Positions 1 to 8,754 of a stretch of 64,000 bases of DNA are shown one piece after another. This DNA is from Gallaecimonas sp045291545 (GTDB lineage Bacteria > Pseudomonadota > Gammaproteobacteria > Enterobacterales > Gallaecimonadaceae): NCBI RefSeq assembly GCF_045291545.1, contig NZ_CP149514.1, positions 2,542,001 to 2,606,000 on the forward strand, written 5' to 3'. Under the pieces are notes generated by a model, which saw only the letters and a program-made list of their open reading frames with translations, was not told the DNA's origin and made no database searches. The position numbers and the translations under genes were made by a program. Each line of letters begins with the position of its first letter. The first letter of the stretch is position 1.

Positions 1-1016
1 TCGTCGTTGATGGCTCTTGCCCGCACATCCAGAGCGCCCCGGAAAATAAAGGGAAAGCACAGTACATTGTTTACCTGATTAGGGTAGTCGGAACGGCCTG
101 TGGCCATGATCAGATCGTCACGGGTCTGGTGCGCCAGCTCCGGTTTGATTTCCGGGTCGGGGTTAGAACAGGCAAACACCACTGGCCGTGGCGCCATCAG
201 TTTCAGTGCCTCCGGCGGCAGCACGTCCGGGCCGGATACCCCAACAAAAATATCCGCATCCTTGATCACATCTTCCAGAGTGCGCTTGTCGGTGTTGTTG
301 GCAAACAACTGCTTGTAGGGATTGAGGTCATCGCGGCGGGTGTGAATAACCCCTTTGCGATCCAGCATGTAAATATTTTCGCGCTGAGCCCCGCAGGTGA
401 TCAGCAGCTCCATGCAGGCAATGGCAGCAGCACCGGCGCCCATACAGACCACTTTCGCGCTGGCCAGCGACTTTTCCTGAATTTCCAAGGCGTTCAGCAG
501 GCCAGCTGCGGTGACAATGGCGGTACCGTGCTGATCATCGTGAAATACCGGAACGGCGCAGCGGTCAATCAGCGCTTGCTCAATCTCGAAACATTCCGGC
601 GCCTTGATATCTTCCAGGTTAATGCCACCAAAGGTATCGGCGATGGCCGCCACCGTATTGATGAACTCATCGGTGTTGCGGTGTTTGACTTCAATATCAA
701 TGGCATCAAGGCCAGCAAAACGCTTGAACAACAAGGCTTTGCCTTCCATGACTGGCTTCGAAGCCAGCGGCCCCAAATTACCCAGGCCCAGGATAGCGGT
801 GCCGTTGGAGATCACCGCCACCAGATTGCCCTTGCCGGTGTATTGGTAAGCGCAGTCCGGATTGGCAGCAATCTCGCGCACCGGCTCCGCCACCCCCGGG
901 GAATAGGCTAGAGCCAGATCGCGCACGGTATCGGCAGGTTTGGTCAGGCAAATACCGATTTTGCCTGGGCTTGGCTGGGCATGGTAGGCCAGCGCCTGTT
1001 CTCGTAAATCAGACAT
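1..1016 (-). CDS. Malic enzyme (oxaloacetate-decarboxylating), C-terminus cut by window edge
   Basis: The minus strand reads open from an ATG at 1016 to the window edge, giving about 338 N-terminal residues. Malic enzyme converts malate to pyruvate and CO2 while reducing NAD(P), in the cytoplasm. The family signatures are visible: LALAYSPGVAEP with the catalytic Tyr near residue 38, an EGKALLFKRF segment with the catalytic Lys near 93, the metal ligands in LEDIKAPECFE and in HDDQHGTA, and a dinucleotide-binding CMGAGAAAIACME loop. The protein begins directly with the malic N-terminal domain. Whether it stops near 420 residues or carries a C-terminal phosphotransacetylase-like domain (MaeB type) cannot be seen; a short enzyme next to rpmE is common in Vibrio and Shewanella relatives. 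No strong Shine-Dalgarno is visible. Confidence 0.95.
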   Translation of the reverse strand, partial: MSDLREQALAYHAQPSPGKIGICLTKPADTVRDLALAYSPGVAEPVREIAANPDCAYQYTGKGNLVAVISNGTAILGLGNLGPLASKPVMEGKALLFKRFAGLDAIDIEVKHRNTDEFINTVAAIADTFGGINLEDIKAPECFEIEQALIDRCAVPVFHDDQHGTAIVTAAGLLNALEIQEKSLASAKVVCMGAGAAAIACMELLITCGAQRENIYMLDRKGVIHTRRDDLNPYKQLFANNTDKRTLEDVIKDADIFVGVSGPDVLPPEALKLMAPRPVVFACSNPDPEIKPELAHQTRDDLIMATGRSDYPNQVNNVLCFPFIFRGALDVRARAIND

Positions 1017-1094
1017 GGGTATGCAACTCTGTAGGGCTTTTTTGATTATGCCGGCAGTGTCGCACGGTCTGACGCTCAGCAATATCCGACCACC

Positions 1095-1122
1095 AAAAAA
1101 GGCGCCCTGAGGCGCCTTTTTT
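1095..1122. terminator. Bidirectional intrinsic terminator after rpmE
   Basis: GGCGCC-CTGA-GGCGCC hairpin flanked by an A run on one side and a T run on the other, so it can end transcription on both strands. It lies 18 bases past the rpmE stop and before the malic enzyme start, so it mainly serves rpmE. Confidence 0.85.
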
Positions 1123-1139
1123 CACGTTGGTTAACGAGC

Positions 1140-1352
1140 TTATTTCTTGCTCATCATACCGAAACGCTTGTTGAACTTGTCTACACGGCCGCCGGTAGTC
1201 ACTTCTTTCTGCTTACCGGTGTAGAAAGGGTGGCAGGCGCCGCACACGTCCAGGTTAATGTCTTTACCCAGCGTGGATTTGGTTTTGATCACATTACCGC
1301 AGGTGCAGGTGGCAGTGATTTCTACGTAGTTCGGGTGGATACCGTCTTTCAT
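1140..1352 (-). CDS. rpmE: 50S ribosomal protein L31 (type A, zinc-binding)
   Basis: A 70-residue protein with the full L31 pattern, a component of the large ribosomal subunit. Cys16, Cys18, Cys37 and Cys40 form the zinc-binding set that marks the zinc-containing (C+) form; the zinc-free paralogue RpmE2 used under zinc starvation lacks them. The C-terminus has the basic KFNKRFG motif. Length matches the family. It is divergent from priA, as in many gammaproteobacteria, and ends at a strong terminator. Confidence 0.98.
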   Translation of the reverse strand: MKDGIHPNYVEITATCTCGNVIKTKSTLGKDINLDVCGACHPFYTGKQKEVTTGGRVDKFNKRFGMMSKK

Positions 1353-1454
1353 GGGATAACCTCATCAGGCCGCGTCGCCATCTGGTCTTGTGCCAGACAC
1401 CACGCGTTTGTGTTAACGTTCTGGAATTAGAAGGCGCGCATCATACCGGATCTT

Positions 1455-3653
1455 TTGCTCAATAATCAATCCCAGCACCGCATCATCCGCGTGTTTTTAG
1501 CCACGCCCCTGAGACGCGGTTTTGACTATCTGCTGCCTGCTGCTCTTGACGCTGTCGTCGGGGCGCGGGTATGGGTGCCCTTTGGCCGCGGCAGGCGGTT
1601 AGGCATTGTTGGCGCCGTTGATGTCGCTCCGGCAGTGCCGGTCGCACAGCTTAAAACGGTGGAGAGTGTGCTCGATAGCGAGCCGGTATTACCGGCCGCA
1701 TTGACCCGGCTAGTACGCTGGGCAGCCGATTATTATCTGCACAGCGCCGGCGATGCCTGGCAACAAGCCCTGCCCGTATTGTTGCGCCAGGGTGCCACTG
1801 TTGGCGGCCAGGACACCCTCTGGCAACTGAGCCCTGAAGGGCAGGCCCTGAACCCGGCCAGCTTTAAAAATGCCGCCAAGCAGCGCCTGGCCTGGCAAAC
1901 CCTGAAGCAAGGCCCGCTCAGCGACGCCGCCATCAGCCAGCAAGACTTCGAGCGCAGCCAGCTCCGGGCGCTTAGCGCCAAGGGCCTGGTTGAACAGGTG
2001 CAAGCAACGCCTCATTTCACTCCCTTCTGGCAACAGCCACTCACTGTTAACAGTGGCCCCCGGCTCAACCCGCAACAGGCTGTGGCGGTCAGTGCCATTC
2101 AGCAAGCGGCTGGTTTTCGCGCCTTTTTGCTGGACGGCGTAACCGGTTCCGGCAAAACCGAGGTCTACCTGTCGGCAATGGCGCAGGTGCTAAAAGCCGG
2201 GCGGCAAGTGCTGGTACTGGTACCGGAGATTGGCCTGACACCACAAACGCTGCGCCGCTTTCAGCGCCGTTTTGACGTTCCGATGGCCTTGCTGCATTCG
2301 GCCCTGACCGACAACGAACGCCTGGCGGTTTGGCGCCGTGCCCGCGCCGGCGAGCTGGCCATTATCATCGGCACCCGCAGCGCCGTCTTCACCCCCCTGG
2401 CCCGGCCAGGGATGATCGTCGTTGATGAAGAACACGACGCCTCCTTTAAACAACAGGAAGGTTTTCGCTACCACGGCCGCGATTTGGCCGTGGTGCGGGC
2501 ACAACTGGAACAGCTGCCCATTGTGCTGGGTTCTGCAACCCCGGCACTGGAAAGCCTGGCCAATGCCCGCAACGGCAAATACCAGTTACTCAACCTCGAC
2601 AGCCGCGCCGGCCAGGCCAGGCCGGTGAAATTTGAGCTGATTGATATTAAAGACCAGCCTTTGCAAGCCGGTATTGCGCCATCAGTATTGGCGGTGATGG
2701 GCCAGCATCTGGCGCGCGGCGAACAAGTACTGGTATTTCTTAACCGCCGCGGTTACGCGCCAACGCTGCTGTGCCATGAATGTGGCTGGATCGCTGATTG
2801 CCAACGCTGCAGCCGCTACCCAACCGTGCACAAAGGCCGGCAACGGCTGATCTGCCATCACTGCGGCAGTGACCGCCCCTTGCCACGGCAATGTCAGCAA
2901 TGTGGCTCCAGCCAGCTGGTAGGAGTTGGCCTCGGTACCGAACAATTAGAAGCAGCCCTGGCCGAGCAATTTCCGGAACACCCGCTGATCCGTATTGATC
3001 GCGACGCCACCCGCCGTAAAGGCAGCCTGGAGGCAGCGCTGGACGGCGTACGCCAGGGGCAGTACCGCTTGCTGGTCGGCACACAGATGCTGGCCAAAGG
3101 CCACCACTTTCCCGACGTTACCCTGGTGGTACTGCTGGATGTGGATGGAGCCTTGTATTCAGCGGACTTTCGCGCCGCCGAGCGGCTGGCACAACTGGTC
3201 GTGCAAGTGGCCGGCCGCGCTGGCCGGGCTGACAAACCAGGGCGGCTGCTGATGCAAACCCACCACCCGGAGCACCCGCTGCTCAGCCAGTTACTGACCA
3301 ACGGCTACGGAGCTTTTGCCGACGATGCACTGGGAGAACGCCAACAGGCACTGTTACCGCCCTTTACCGCCCAAGCCTTGCTACGTGCCGACAGCCTGAA
3401 AGCGGAACACGCCAGTGGCTTCTTGCAGCAAGCGGCCGAACTGCTGCAAGGCTGCGCACCCGATAACGGCTGGGTACTGGGGCCGCTGCCGGCACCGATG
3501 GAACGGCGGGCCGGCAAGTACCGCTTCCAGCTCTGGCTGCAACACCCAGAGAAAAAGGCGCTGCGCCAGTGGCTGGTAAAAGTGCTGCCGCAACTCGAAG
3601 GTGAACGGCGAGCCAACTGGAGCCTGGATCTGGACCCTATGGACAGCGCTTGA
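1455..3653 (+). CDS. priA: Primosomal replication protein N' (PriA helicase)
   Basis: PriA is the 3'-5' superfamily 2 helicase that recognises stalled forks and starts replisome reloading. The 732 residues match the usual length. The N-terminal fork-binding domain has PLRRGFDYLLP; the Walker A motif GSGKT is at about 231-235, the Walker B DEEHD at 324-328, and the zinc-binding cysteine cluster (CHEC..CQRC..CHHC..CQQC) starts at about 440. The C-terminal helicase lobe contains GTQMLAKGHHFPDV and QVAGRAGR. The start is uncertain: the only ordinary initiation codon upstream of the conserved region is TTG at 1455, an in-frame stop sits at 1428-1430, and the best Shine-Dalgarno (AGAAGG, 1429-1434) is too far upstream for that TTG. 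Confidence 0.97.
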   Translation: MLNNQSQHRIIRVFLATPLRRGFDYLLPAALDAVVGARVWVPFGRGRRLGIVGAVDVAPAVPVAQLKTVESVLDSEPVLPAALTRLVRWAADYYLHSAGDAWQQALPVLLRQGATVGGQDTLWQLSPEGQALNPASFKNAAKQRLAWQTLKQGPLSDAAISQQDFERSQLRALSAKGLVEQVQATPHFTPFWQQPLTVNSGPRLNPQQAVAVSAIQQAAGFRAFLLDGVTGSGKTEVYLSAMAQVLKAGRQVLVLVPEIGLTPQTLRRFQRRFDVPMALLHSALTDNERLAVWRRARAGELAIIIGTRSAVFTPLARPGMIVVDEEHDASFKQQEGFRYHGRDLAVVRAQLEQLPIVLGSATPALESLANARNGKYQLLNLDSRAGQARPVKFELIDIKDQPLQAGIAPSVLAVMGQHLARGEQVLVFLNRRGYAPTLLCHECGWIADCQRCSRYPTVHKGRQRLICHHCGSDRPLPRQCQQCGSSQLVGVGLGTEQLEAALAEQFPEHPLIRIDRDATRRKGSLEAALDGVRQGQYRLLVGTQMLAKGHHFPDVTLVVLLDVDGALYSADFRAAERLAQLVVQVAGRAGRADKPGRLLMQTHHPEHPLLSQLLTNGYGAFADDALGERQQALLPPFTAQALLRADSLKAEHASGFLQQAAELLQGCAPDNGWVLGPLPAPMERRAGKYRFQLWLQHPEKKALRQWLVKVLPQLEGERRANWSLDLDPMDSA

Positions 3654-3719
3654 TTTTAGCGCCGCCGTTGGCCAGCATAGACCGACTCAAACAGGCACCC
3701 TGTCAGGCAACCGCTTCTC

Positions 3720-4277
3720 ATGGCCAGAAAAGATTACGTACGCAGTTCTGCCCCTAAACGTCGCCCCGGCGCCCGCCAAAAGAAAGCGCCCGAGCGCAAA
3801 GTGCCCTGGCTGGCATTGGTGGTGCTGGTGGTTGCCGTGGTTGCCTTTGGTGCCTTTTTGGTCAACCTGGCCAAACGCCCTGATGCTCCACAGGCACCAG
3901 CAGAAAAGCCTGTGACCACCGACACCACACCAGCCCCCGCCGCCGCGAAAACCAAAGAGCAGTTGCCGACACCGCCCAAGGAGCAGTGGCGTTACGTCGA
4001 TGCCCTGAAAAATAAAGAAGTCCAAGTCGAAGTACCGCCGCGGCCGAAAAGCACCACCTTGTATCAAATGCAGTGTGGCTCCTTTAAAGAACAGCACCAG
4101 GCTGAAGAACAAAAAGCCAAGCTGGCCTTTGTCGGGCTGGAAGCCAAAGTACTCAAGACCGGAGACTGGTATCGGGTGGTATTGGGCCCTTACAAAGGCA
4201 AACGTGCCGCCCAGAATGACAGCCACAAAGCCGAAAAAGGCGGTATTCCCGGCTGCGCTATCTGGACCTGGCGCTAA
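3720..4277 (+). CDS. ftsN: SPOR-domain cell division protein, FtsN-like
   Basis: A bitopic inner-membrane protein expected to bind denuded septal peptidoglycan and activate the divisome. It has a short basic cytoplasmic tail (residues 1-28, rich in Arg and Lys), one membrane segment at about 29-51, a Pro/Ala/Lys-rich periplasmic linker and a C-terminal SPOR domain (about 112-183, with YQMQCGSF and WYRVVLGPY). At 185 residues it is shorter than E. coli FtsN (about 319). Its place between priA and hslVU matches the location of ftsN in other gammaproteobacteria, which is why I use the symbol; an orthology search would settle it against other SPOR proteins. Confidence 0.85.
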   Translation: MARKDYVRSSAPKRRPGARQKKAPERKVPWLALVVLVVAVVAFGAFLVNLAKRPDAPQAPAEKPVTTDTTPAPAAAKTKEQLPTPPKEQWRYVDALKNKEVQVEVPPRPKSTTLYQMQCGSFKEQHQAEEQKAKLAFVGLEAKVLKTGDWYRVVLGPYKGKRAAQNDSHKAEKGGIPGCAIWTWR

Positions 4278-4294
4278 CGGCCCACATTACCGGG

Positions 4295-4323
4295 GTTGAA
4301 AAGCCCCGCTAGCATCCCCATCT
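4295..4323 (+). promoter_or_regulatory. Sigma-32 (heat shock) promoter of hslVU
   Basis: A GTTGAAA -35 box at 4295-4301 is followed after 14 bases by CCCCATCT at 4316-4323. This closely matches the RpoH consensus (CTTGAAA, 13-17 bases, CCCCATNT). It lies 51 bases upstream of hslV, whose E. coli counterpart is a classical heat-shock operon. Assignment is by consensus only. Confidence 0.8.
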
Positions 4324-4374
4324 CCTCGGTTACGCTAGCTGGTGCAATAGCGCCAAAGATACTCAGGAGAGCCC

Positions 4375-4896
4375 ATGACCACGATCGTTTCTGTACGCCG
4401 CGACGGCCAGGTCGCCCTTGGGGGTGACGGCCAGGTTTCCCTTGGCAACACGGTCATGAAGGGCAATGCCCGCAAGGTGCATCGTCTTCATAACGGTAAA
4501 GTACTGGCCGGTTTTGCCGGTGGTACAGCCGACGCCTTCACCCTGCTTGAACGTTTTGAATCCAAGCTGCAGGCTCACCAGGGCAACCTGGAGCGGGCAG
4601 CGGTCGCGCTGGCCAAAGACTGGCGCACTGATCGTGCCTTACGCCGCCTGGAAGCCATGTTGGCAGTGGCCGACAAAGAACGCTCTTTTATCATTACCGG
4701 TAACGGTGATGTGGTGCAGCCCGAACAGGATCTGATCGCCATTGGCTCCGGTGGCAACTATGCTCAGGCAGCAGCGAAAGCGCTGCTTAACAATACCGAG
4801 CTAAGCGCGGCGGAGATTGTTGAAAAAAGCCTGACCATCGCCGGTGAGATCTGTGTCTTCACCAACACCAACCAAACTATCGAAGTGCTGGAGTAA
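4375..4896 (+). CDS. hslV: ATP-dependent protease subunit HslV (ClpQ)
   Basis: Proteolytic subunit of the HslVU (ClpQY) complex, a double hexamer related to the proteasome beta subunit that degrades unfolded and specific regulatory proteins in the cytoplasm. The initiator Met is followed by Thr-Thr, so after Met removal Thr becomes the N-terminal nucleophile. The GGDGQVSLGNTVMKG segment and the 173-residue length match the family. AGGAGA precedes the ATG. Four bases separate it from hslU, so the two are co-transcribed, apparently from the heat-shock-type promoter at 4295-4323. Confidence 0.98.
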   Translation: MTTIVSVRRDGQVALGGDGQVSLGNTVMKGNARKVHRLHNGKVLAGFAGGTADAFTLLERFESKLQAHQGNLERAAVALAKDWRTDRALRRLEAMLAVADKERSFIITGNGDVVQPEQDLIAIGSGGNYAQAAAKALLNNTELSAAEIVEKSLTIAGEICVFTNTNQTIEVLE

Positions 4897-4899
4897 AGC

Positions 4900-6231
4900 A
4901 TGTCGTCCATGACCCCCCGTGAAATCGTCCACGAGCTGGACCGGCACATCATCGGCCAGGCCAGTGCTAAGCGCGCCGTGGCCATCGCCCTGCGTAACCG
5001 CTGGCGGCGTATGCAGCTGGAAGAGACGCTACGCCAGGAAGTGACCCCGAAAAACATTCTGATGATTGGCCCGACCGGTGTCGGTAAAACCGAAATTGCC
5101 CGCCGCCTGGCTCGGCTGGCCAATGCGCCTTTTATCAAGGTCGAAGCGACCAAGTTCACGGAAGTGGGCTATGTCGGTAAGGAAGTGGAGCAGATCATCC
5201 GTGATCTCGCCGATGTGGCGATGAAGATGACCCGCGAACAGGAAATGAAAAAAGTCCGTACCCGCGCCGAAGAAGCGGCCGAGGAGCGGATCCTCGATGC
5301 CCTGTTACCACCGGCTCGCACCAACTGGGGTGAGAGTGAAGCACCAGCCACTGAATCCAATACCCGTCAGGTATTTCGCAAGAAACTGCGCGAAGGCCAA
5401 CTGGACGATAAAGAAATCGATATCGACCTGGCAGCACCGCAGATGGAAATGCAGATCATGGCCCCTCCGGGCATGGAAGAAATGACTAATCAGCTGCAGT
5501 CCATGTTCCAGAACATGGGTGGCCAGACCAAGCAAAGCAAGAAGGTCAAGGTCAAGGACGCCATGAAGCTGGCCATCGAAGAAGAAGCCGCCAAGCTGCT
5601 CAACCCCGAAGAGGTCAAGGAAAAAGCCCTGGCTGCCGTCGAAAACAACGGCATTGTCTTTCTCGACGAGATAGACAAAATCTGTAAGCGCGGTGACACC
5701 AGCGGCCCGGACGTCTCCCGCGAGGGGGTGCAGCGTGACCTGCTGCCACTGGTCGAAGGGTGCACCGTCAACACCAAGCACGGCATGGTCAAAACCGACC
5801 ACATTCTGTTTATTGCCTCCGGCGCTTTTCAAATGGCCAAGCCGTCTGATCTGGTACCGGAGCTACAGGGCCGGCTGCCGATCCGTGTGGAACTGGACGC
5901 CCTTACCGTTGAGGACTTCGTTCGCATCCTGACCGAGCCTCGGGCTAGCCTGACCGAACAATACCGTGCCTTGATGGCTACCGAAGGGGTTACGGTAGAG
6001 TTCACCGAAGACGGTATTCACAAGCTGGCGGAAGCCGCCTGGCAGGTCAACGAAACCACCGAAAACATCGGTGCTCGCCGCCTGCACACGGTGATAGAAC
6101 GGTTGATGGAAGATGTCAGCTATGAGGCCTCTGATCACGACGGGCAAACCATCGTCATCGATGCTGACTACGTGCAATCTCACCTGGGCAGCCTGGTAGA
6201 GGATGAAGATCTGTCACGCTTTATTCTCTAA
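4900..6231 (+). CDS. hslU: ATP-dependent protease ATPase subunit HslU (ClpY)
   Basis: AAA+ unfoldase that feeds substrates to HslV. The 443 residues include Walker A GPTGVGKTE at 57-65, the pore loop GYVG at 90-93, the charged variable I domain in the middle, Walker B IVFLDEID (Asp256-Glu257), and a C-terminal sensor region ending in EDLSRFIL, the tail that docks into HslV and triggers its active site. The start has a good GGAG Shine-Dalgarno inside the end of hslV. A bidirectional terminator follows. Confidence 0.98.
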   Translation: MSSMTPREIVHELDRHIIGQASAKRAVAIALRNRWRRMQLEETLRQEVTPKNILMIGPTGVGKTEIARRLARLANAPFIKVEATKFTEVGYVGKEVEQIIRDLADVAMKMTREQEMKKVRTRAEEAAEERILDALLPPARTNWGESEAPATESNTRQVFRKKLREGQLDDKEIDIDLAAPQMEMQIMAPPGMEEMTNQLQSMFQNMGGQTKQSKKVKVKDAMKLAIEEEAAKLLNPEEVKEKALAAVENNGIVFLDEIDKICKRGDTSGPDVSREGVQRDLLPLVEGCTVNTKHGMVKTDHILFIASGAFQMAKPSDLVPELQGRLPIRVELDALTVEDFVRILTEPRASLTEQYRALMATEGVTVEFTEDGIHKLAEAAWQVNETTENIGARRLHTVIERLMEDVSYEASDHDGQTIVIDADYVQSHLGSLVEDEDLSRFIL

Positions 6232-6248
6232 GCTCGCCAACGCAGAGC

Positions 6249-6277
6249 AAAAAGGCCACCGTTTGGTGGCCTTTTTT
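6249..6277. terminator. Bidirectional terminator between hslU and the chemoreceptor gene
   Basis: AAAAAGGCCACC-GTTT-GGTGGCCTTTTTT: a 7-bp GC-rich stem with A and T tracts on both sides, shared by the convergent hslU and MCP genes. It touches the MCP stop codon. Confidence 0.9.
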
Positions 6278-8111
6278 ACAGCTTGAACTGGCCTATCATC
6301 TGCGCCAGCTCGTCGGCCTGGCCGGCAACATTGACGGATGTTTCGGCATTGCCGTGCGACGCCTGGGCAGTCTGCTCGGCGACATCGCGGATCACCACAA
6401 TATTACGGCTGACTTCACCAGCCACCTGATTTTGCTCTTCCACCGCTGTCGCCACCTGGGTGGTCATATCAAAGATCTGGGCGATATCGTCCGTGATTTG
6501 TGCCAGCAGCTCACCGGCCCGGTTGGCCTGCGCGGCACTTTCCAGGCCTTCATTACGGCAGCCATCCATCAGTTGCACTATGGCTTCGGTTTTTTGCTGC
6601 AGGCCGCGAATAATCTCGGCGATTTCTTCAGTAGAGGTCTGGGTACGCATGGCCAGGGTACGTACTTCATCGGCCACAACGGCAAAGCCCCGGCCCTGTT
6701 CACCGGCCCGGGCCGCTTCAATGGCCGCATTGAGGGCCAGTAAGTTGGTCTGCTCGGCAATACCGCGGATCACGTCCAGTACCGAACCAATAGTCCCCGA
6801 GCTTTGTTCCAACTCACCGACCACTTCGGCAGAACGTTCCAGCTGTGTTGCCAACCGCTCGATACCTTCGATGGTGTCATGTACCTGGCTACTGCCCAGT
6901 TCAGCGTTGGCACTACTCTGGCGGGCTTTGCTGGCGGCCGCTTCGGTATTACGGGCAATTTCTTCAATGGTGCTGCCCATTTCTGTTACGGCGGTAGCCA
7001 CCTGATCGGTTTCCGCCAGCTGCTGGCGCATCCCGGTAGACGTCTGTTCGGCATTACTGGACAGTTCAGTGGTAGCCTGCGCCAGGCAATCCACCGCCTG
7101 TTTACTTTGGCTAAGCAAGGCCCGCACGTTGTCGACCATGGTGTTGAAGTGGCGGCCCAACTCGGTCAGCTCATCTTTACCGCTCAGCGTGACTTTCACG
7201 GTCAGATCACGCTGCTCGGCAATGTGGCGGATCACGCCGATGGTGTTACGCAGGCTGCGGCTGAGTTGCCGGCTGATCATGAAGGTTACAGAGCCAACCA
7301 ACAGGGCTATCAGCAAAACCAGGGCCACCAGCAGTAGCATGTGCGTCGACTCGGCACTGTCAATGCTGTCATCCAGTTGCTGGTCAATACTGTCAAACAT
7401 CGACTCGGTACTTTGTACCTGCTGTTCAACCTTTGCCGTCAAGCCGCTTTGTTGATCAAAACCAAGCTCTTTTTGGGCACTGACCAGCGTCTCAAAAGCG
7501 TCATGGTACTGGTTCAGCTGGCTTGCCGCCGCTTTATCCAGCTTGCTGGCCAGAGTTTGGTAGTGGTCATTAAAAAGTGCCAGTACATCTTGCTGATGTT
7601 CCAGCACATAGTCACTGCCATCACGCTGTAACTGCAGGAAATCACTGACAGTCTCGGCCGTCGCGGTTTTACGTAAAGTCAGCTCTGTCTGCGCCGCAGC
7701 GGCCACCAGCTGGCCACGTAAACCCTGATGTTTATTAAGCCCCACGGTCCGAGTCTGCGTAACCAGCGACTGAAACAAGCTGTTGTACTGCCCCATGGCT
7801 GTATCCAGGCGATGCAGGGCGCTGGTGTCTATATGGTATTGGCTCAGGCGCTTTTCTAACCCTTTGAGGCGACTTTTAAAGGCCTGTTGCTGAGTAGCGA
7901 AGTCGGTGGCGCTGGCCATTTTGTGGGTAAGCAGGAAGTCTTTCTGATAGCGCCGCATCATTAGCATTTGCTTGGCAAGGTCTGCGTTCATGGCCTTCGC
8001 ACCGTTCAGCTCAGCCATGTTATGCCAAGACCAAAACACTGCAGCCAAAACCAACAGTAGTGAAAGCACTACCGCTATCGACACGCCGTATAGTTTTTGC
8101 CTAATAGTCAC
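6276..8111 (-). CDS. Methyl-accepting chemotaxis protein
   Basis: A transmembrane chemoreceptor of 611 residues. A membrane segment at about 10-29 and a second at 258-280 enclose a helical periplasmic sensor domain of about 225 residues, unlike Cache or PAS folds and probably a four-helix type. A HAMP linker (about 281-335) and the cytoplasmic signalling coil follow; the hairpin tip with the CheA/CheW-contact sequence EQTNLLALNAAIEAARAGE is intact. The C-terminus ends IGQFKL, without the NWETF-type CheR tether. The start is GTG with AAGGAG nine bases upstream. The ligand cannot be read from the sequence. It stands alone with no che gene nearby. Confidence 0.93.
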   Translation of the reverse strand: MTIRQKLYGVSIAVVLSLLLVLAAVFWSWHNMAELNGAKAMNADLAKQMLMMRRYQKDFLLTHKMASATDFATQQQAFKSRLKGLEKRLSQYHIDTSALHRLDTAMGQYNSLFQSLVTQTRTVGLNKHQGLRGQLVAAAAQTELTLRKTATAETVSDFLQLQRDGSDYVLEHQQDVLALFNDHYQTLASKLDKAAASQLNQYHDAFETLVSAQKELGFDQQSGLTAKVEQQVQSTESMFDSIDQQLDDSIDSAESTHMLLLVALVLLIALLVGSVTFMISRQLSRSLRNTIGVIRHIAEQRDLTVKVTLSGKDELTELGRHFNTMVDNVRALLSQSKQAVDCLAQATTELSSNAEQTSTGMRQQLAETDQVATAVTEMGSTIEEIARNTEAAASKARQSSANAELGSSQVHDTIEGIERLATQLERSAEVVGELEQSSGTIGSVLDVIRGIAEQTNLLALNAAIEAARAGEQGRGFAVVADEVRTLAMRTQTSTEEIAEIIRGLQQKTEAIVQLMDGCRNEGLESAAQANRAGELLAQITDDIAQIFDMTTQVATAVEEQNQVAGEVSRNIVVIRDVAEQTAQASHGNAETSVNVAGQADELAQMIGQFKL

Positions 8112-8252
8112 TGATTACCGCTCCTTGGAAGGAACAACTGATCAAATCCAAGCCAGAAGAGTACAGGTAATTAAATGATGAGTAAATTAAGTATAAATTA
8201 ATGATGTCAAGAAAGTATGTTATGCAATCGTTGTAAATTCAGAATTAATAAC

Positions 8253-8278
8253 AAAAAAAGCGCCCTTAGGCGCTTTTT
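8253..8278 (-). terminator. Terminator of maoP
   Basis: AAAAAAAGCGCC-CTTA-GGCGCTTTTT hairpin just past the maoP stop; the run of T on the minus strand follows the stem. Confidence 0.8.
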
Positions 8279-8284
8279 CGATAA

Positions 8285-8626
8285 TTAGTCGTCACTATCT
8301 GTATCAGGCGGCTCATAGTCCGCCGTATTTTTGTTCGGCACATCACAGATAGTATAGATATGGCGCCGTTGGGTAATACGGTTCAGGTATTTGAGCCAAA
8401 CCTTTTCTTCTACGCTGGTGGCCGCTTGCTCACCCCGTAGTACCTGCACAAAGCGTTGTTCAACAGCACTCATGGGCTCACGCTGGCCGGTGGCTAACTC
8501 ATGCATGACCATGCCTTGCTCAGTGAGCACTTTCGCTTCAGTAATGGTGAAATCACCGCTGCGTTGAAAACCGCGCGGGAAATTCAGATCATCAAAAAAC
8601 TTCTTGTCAGAGATAAAGCTGTTCAT
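8285..8626 (-). CDS. maoP: MaoP (DUF413), macrodomain Ori organisation protein
   Basis: A 113-residue acidic-tailed protein that matches E. coli MaoP (YifE) along its length: FFDDLNFPRGFQRSGDFTITEA near the start, the LATGQREP and VQVLRGE segments, and the terminal DTDSDD. In E. coli MaoP acts with the single maoS site to organise the Ori chromosomal macrodomain. I chose the ATG at 8626, preceded by GAGGAAGG, over a longer frame running to 8839 that has no family support and would overlap hdfR. It is divergent from hdfR, exactly as in E. coli, which supports orthology. Confidence 0.93.
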   Translation of the reverse strand: MNSFISDKKFFDDLNFPRGFQRSGDFTITEAKVLTEQGMVMHELATGQREPMSAVEQRFVQVLRGEQAATSVEEKVWLKYLNRITQRRHIYTICDVPNKNTADYEPPDTDSDD

Positions 8627-8754
8627 TACACCTTCCTCATTGCACTGACAAACGGCACTATGCTTACGCGGCGGAGTATGGATAACCGCTGTGAGCGGGT
8701 AAAATGAATTTTTTTTATCGCCACCAGAAATATTGCTAAAGACAAGAGGCTGTT

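Noticed and set aside
129..911. Plus-strand open frame of 260 codons at the left end
   Set aside because: The minus strand over the same bases encodes a clear malic enzyme; the plus frame is its shadow.
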